DNA of 64,000 bases from the NCBI GenBank assembly GCA_963529855.1, contig CAURZK010000001.1, forward strand, positions 617,602-681,601, read 5' to 3'. This DNA comes from 34-65-8 sp963529855 (GTDB lineage Bacteria > Pseudomonadota > Alphaproteobacteria > Sphingomonadales > Sphingomonadaceae). The translations under genes and the position numbers were made by a program. Shown piece by piece: positions 61,549-64,000 of this stretch. The notes below the pieces were generated by a model. It was given only the letters and a program-made list of their open reading frames with translations. It did no database searches and was not told the origin of the DNA. How positions within the stretch are numbered: position 1 is the first letter of the stretch; the number at the start of each line of letters is the position of its first letter.

Positions 61549-62879
61549 TGACGATCCGTAACGGAATTCTACAGCGGGCGGATCGCGGACACCTACTTGG
61601 CGCACTCGCGGGATTCGCAAATCGAACAGTGGACCAATGGTGCCCCACGGGGCACCCCGCGAACAACGGTCAGCTGCCAGTATGGAACCGCTGGGGGGCA
61701 GTCACGACGGCACAGGCAATCGAGGGCCTGGCGGCTTCGGTTCCCAATCATTGTATCGACGGCTGGAGTTATGCTTCGCGTTCCCTATCGGCTGTTCTTG
61801 CCGGCGATGGCCATGCTGCGCGCCATCTCGCCTATTATGCTCAACTGCGGGCCGGTCTGTGCATCCTCGCCAATCTTGGCGTCGGGGTGTTCAATCGCAC
61901 AAACTTTGTCGTCACGGCCACCGGAGCAATAGAGCGTCTCGACGAACCGCCTGTAGATCGCCGTGGCCGGCCACGTAGAAACGGGCCCGGCATGGGCACG
62001 CACGACATCGTGTGGCATGCGCTTAGCGCATGGGCTTCCGAGGTGCCTACGTCCCGCGCTCTACTCGCTCTGCTTAAGATCAGGGGCAGCTCTCTAAGGG
62101 AATGCCTCGACGCGATTTGGCCAGGCATTCCGGCGACGGGGGCAGCCACCTCACTGATCAAAGCATGGGGACTGGACCTGAAGCGGGGCAAGGACGAACA
62201 CGTCTATCGAAACATCTCGAGCTATTCGCCTCAGGCAATGAACCCGCTCGCGCCGTCAATTCCCGGAGCCATAAGTTTCGTTCGAGATTTCTGGGCGATG
62301 TTCGAACCGACGTCAGGCGCCAGCTTCGACCAGCTCGACAGATTCATGCTGCGCTCGCTACTGCTTAAGCAACATCGCACGGTGACAAACGATCAAAACT
62401 ATGCGGATGGCGCCATCGCATCGCGATACGGTGAGCTGCCGGCTGCGATTCGGTCCCTGGCTTCGGTCGAATTCCTGACAAGTGCCCAACAGCCAAGGAG
62501 CCCAGCCTTCTTGCAGTTGGCGAACTCGACGAGCCTTCCGGCCCAGCCCACCGAGATGCTGGCCCGCGCATTCCTGCTATTGCGCGCGGCAACGGCGCTG
62601 ACGCACAACTCGTTGATCGAAGCGGGAGTCAGCTGCGCGACAGGCGATATGCGCCCGTGGATTGATCCGATTGCCGCTGCTCGAGGTTTTTGGCCACCCG
62701 CCCAACCGCTGAGCGACCCGATCGACTTGTGGCTGGACGTCGAACTAGCGCTCCTTGAGTTTGATGAGTCGGTGAACCCCGAGCCGACCTCATTGAATGC
62801 TTGGATGGCGCACACCGCTAAGGGGTTGCCGACGATCTATGAGGCTGAGCGTATCGGAGTTTGGAGCTTGTGTGCATGA
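61548..62879 (+). CDS. Protein of unknown function, second gene of the island cassette
   Basis: 443 residues, no signal peptide or membrane segment. Not recognised. Visible features: a Trp-rich N-terminus ('RTVDQWCPTGHPANN', 'LPVWNRWGAVTTAQ'), a central helical stretch 'HAARHLAYYAQLRAGL' followed by 'CILANLGVGVFNRTNFVV', and a C-terminal helical 'MLARAFLLLRAATALTHNSL'. Helices with Arg/His of this kind remind one of HEPN-like proteins, but I cannot place an RxxxxH motif securely. It is coupled to the DGQHR gene by TAATG and precedes the methylase by 16 bases, so it is very likely part of the same system. Confidence 0.8.
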   Translation: MTIRNGILQRADRGHLLGALAGFANRTVDQWCPTGHPANNGQLPVWNRWGAVTTAQAIEGLAASVPNHCIDGWSYASRSLSAVLAGDGHAARHLAYYAQLRAGLCILANLGVGVFNRTNFVVTATGAIERLDEPPVDRRGRPRRNGPGMGTHDIVWHALSAWASEVPTSRALLALLKIRGSSLRECLDAIWPGIPATGAATSLIKAWGLDLKRGKDEHVYRNISSYSPQAMNPLAPSIPGAISFVRDFWAMFEPTSGASFDQLDRFMLRSLLLKQHRTVTNDQNYADGAIASRYGELPAAIRSLASVEFLTSAQQPRSPAFLQLANSTSLPAQPTEMLARAFLLLRAATALTHNSLIEAGVSCATGDMRPWIDPIAAARGFWPPAQPLSDPIDLWLDVELALLEFDESVNPEPTSLNAWMAHTAKGLPTIYEAERIGVWSLCA

Positions 62880-62895
62880 CCTCGTGGTCCCGATC

Positions 62896-63696
62896 ATGAC
62901 AGATCCGTTTCTTAAATGGGCCGGAGGAAAGCGGTGGCTCGCCAACTCAGATCAACTTCCGGTTCCGGCATACTACAATCGATACATTGAGCCGTTCTTA
63001 GGGGGTGGTGCGATCTTCTTCCACCTAGCTCCTACGAGCGCCATTCTGTCAGACATCAATGGCGAACTAATTCATCTCTACACTGTCCTGCGCGACTCGC
63101 CTCGCGAACTGATGGAGCTCATGCAGCAGCACCATAGAAATCATAGCAACAGCTATTATTACGAAGTGCGATCTGTGATCCCTGACGGCGAGCTAGAGCG
63201 AGCGGCCCGCACAATGTACCTCAACCGCACGTGCTGGAATGGGCTCTACCGCGTCAATTTGAAGGGCACTTTCAACGTGCCAATCGGCACAAAATCGACG
63301 GTCGTTTTCGACAACGAGGATTTCGGGAAAATATCTCAGCGGTTGCAGAACGCGAAGCTTTTTTGTCGCGATTTCGCGCCGACCATTGCCGAGGCGACGG
63401 ACGGCGATTTCCTCTTCGTGGATCCTCCCTACACCGTCCGGCATAACCTAAACGGCTTTATTAAATATAATGAGACGCTATTTGGGTGGGAGGATCAGAT
63501 TAGACTACGCGATGCTGTCGCGGCGGCAATTGATCGCGGCGCAGCAGTTGTCGTCACGAACGCCGATCATGAGTCTGTTCGCGAGCTCTACGCTGATATC
63601 TGTTCCTACCGCTCAGTAACGAGGGCCAGCGTGTTGGCGAGTGAAGCCAATCGGCGCGGAAGAACTACGGAAGCTCTATTTTCAGCAAACCTTTGA
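62896..63696 (+). CDS. DNA adenine methylase, D12 class (Dam-like)
   Basis: 266 residues. Motif I 'PFLKWAGGKRWL' (SAM binding), 'YIEPFLGGGAIFFHL', 'LSDINGELIHLYTVL', catalytic motif IV 'DPPY' at 176-179, and 'LNRTCWNGLYRVN' typical of the D12 family. It methylates adenine N6; GATC is the commonest target of relatives but cannot be deduced here. It is the third gene of the island cassette, in the same direction. A GTG at 62884 is an alternative start. No restriction endonuclease gene is visible next to it. Confidence 0.93.
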   Translation: MTDPFLKWAGGKRWLANSDQLPVPAYYNRYIEPFLGGGAIFFHLAPTSAILSDINGELIHLYTVLRDSPRELMELMQQHHRNHSNSYYYEVRSVIPDGELERAARTMYLNRTCWNGLYRVNLKGTFNVPIGTKSTVVFDNEDFGKISQRLQNAKLFCRDFAPTIAEATDGDFLFVDPPYTVRHNLNGFIKYNETLFGWEDQIRLRDAVAAAIDRGAAVVVTNADHESVRELYADICSYRSVTRASVLASEANRRGRTTEALFSANL

Positions 63697-64000
63697 ACCT
63701 CGCTGAGGGAACAGACTGAGGCGGCAATAGGCCCCTATGCCAAGCGCAACAGCTCAAAGCCATTGCGTCGCTGCTTACATTAGCTGGCCCGAGCTCAGGC
63801 GAAGAGCAGTCCGGTTTGCACTCCTGCCGTTTAAGAGCTGCCCGACCGCTTCCGGCCCAATTTCCGCCATTCGCACGCCGCCCGGGTCCAACAGCAGTAC
63901 CAACCCCCGGGCGAGTTATTTACTAGGGTCAGCGGGACAATCACAGTAAGCGCCGACGGAAGGTGGCGTTGACGCGGCCTGTCAGGCTTTGCGGCGTGTC
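63697..64000. other. Sequence after the methylase gene, no gene recognised
   Basis: 304 bases to the window edge. A 70-codon open frame (63737-63949, plus) has no ribosome-binding site or recognisable motif. The sequence has the look of intergenic DNA. A gene entering from the right cannot be excluded. Confidence 0.5.

Larger units (their letters stand above)
59632..64000. mobile_element. Left end of a tRNA-Thr-associated genomic island (continues beyond the window)
   Basis: Bounded on the left by the tRNA-Thr 3' fragment. Inside, base composition is visibly less G+C-rich (for example the methylase gene with many A/T-ending codons), metabolic genes disappear, and a cassette with a DGQHR protein and a DNA methylase appears. 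No integrase, transposase or second boundary is visible in the 4.4 kb available. Two TGGGT-type repeats on the minus strand near 59750-59770 could be integrase arm sites. Confidence 0.65.

Noticed and set aside
63737..63949. A 70-codon plus-strand open frame after the methylase
   Set aside because: It has no ribosome-binding site and no recognisable motif.
1..64000. CRISPR arrays, rRNA genes and insertion sequences
   Set aside because: No regularly spaced direct repeats, no rRNA-like stretches and no transposase genes were seen anywhere in the window.

Overview
The window is high-G+C alphaproteobacterial chromosome, most likely from Sphingomonadales and possibly Erythrobacteraceae. The reasons are the two large TonB-dependent receptors, HWE-type and PAS-rich histidine kinases, a fused cysNC gene, an FzlA-type cell-division protein, the metXW / hisC-tyrA arrangement and dense gene packing. 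This assignment is inferred from gene content, not from a search.

Layout. 1-1780: the end of a GH3 beta-glucosidase gene and a sugar permease. 1867-8782: signalling and repair genes (a receiver-only regulator converging on an HWE kinase, a short Mfd-type translocase with a TTG start, and a PAS-PAS hybrid kinase). 8906-16742: tRNA-Leu, a zinc-ribbon membrane protein, ftsE-ftsX-DUF218-plsC, then tyrA/hisC diverging from metX/metW. 16816-22834: two secreted proteins of unknown function, formaldehyde and aldehyde detoxification, fzlA and msrB. 22891-28829: cell-envelope genes (PBP1a, DegP-type protease, HflC/HflK). 28904-34582: a tightly packed run mrp / molybdenum hydroxylase / hemH / P450 with a metal-cofactor theme. 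34608-38930: an SDH assembly factor, rsmB, msrA, a secreted methyltransferase-like protein, N-carbamoylputrescine amidase and folK. 38945-45426: tRNA-Lys and CoA-thioester catabolism (thiolase-like, ALDH, MaoC-like hydratase, two acyl-CoA dehydrogenases, FMN reductase). 45640-50074: sulfate activation (cysD, cysNC, cysQ) and a CitE-like lyase. 50163-59217: outer-membrane genes (two TonB-dependent receptors, a trypsin-like autotransporter and an I78 peptidase-inhibitor lipoprotein).

59632 to the end: the sequence changes character. A 47-nt fragment matching tRNA-Thr(CGU) from the anticodon loop to CCA (minus strand) looks like one attachment end of an integrated genomic island. Past it lies a lower-G+C, co-directional, translationally packed three-gene cassette: a DGQHR-domain protein (relative of DndB/DpdB), a protein of about 443 residues that I cannot assign, and a D12-class DNA adenine methylase. 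I see no integrase in the 4.4 kb available. The cassette is the best candidate here for an undescribed system, plausibly DNA modification or anti-phage defence. That function is inferred from context only.

Other points for a second look are the convergent protease/I78-inhibitor pair, an acyl-CoA dehydrogenase lacking its middle domain, an orphan periplasmic molybdenum hydroxylase next to hemH, a 16-bp perfect hairpin in the kinase/mfd divergent region, and fzlA about 10 kb from ftsEX.
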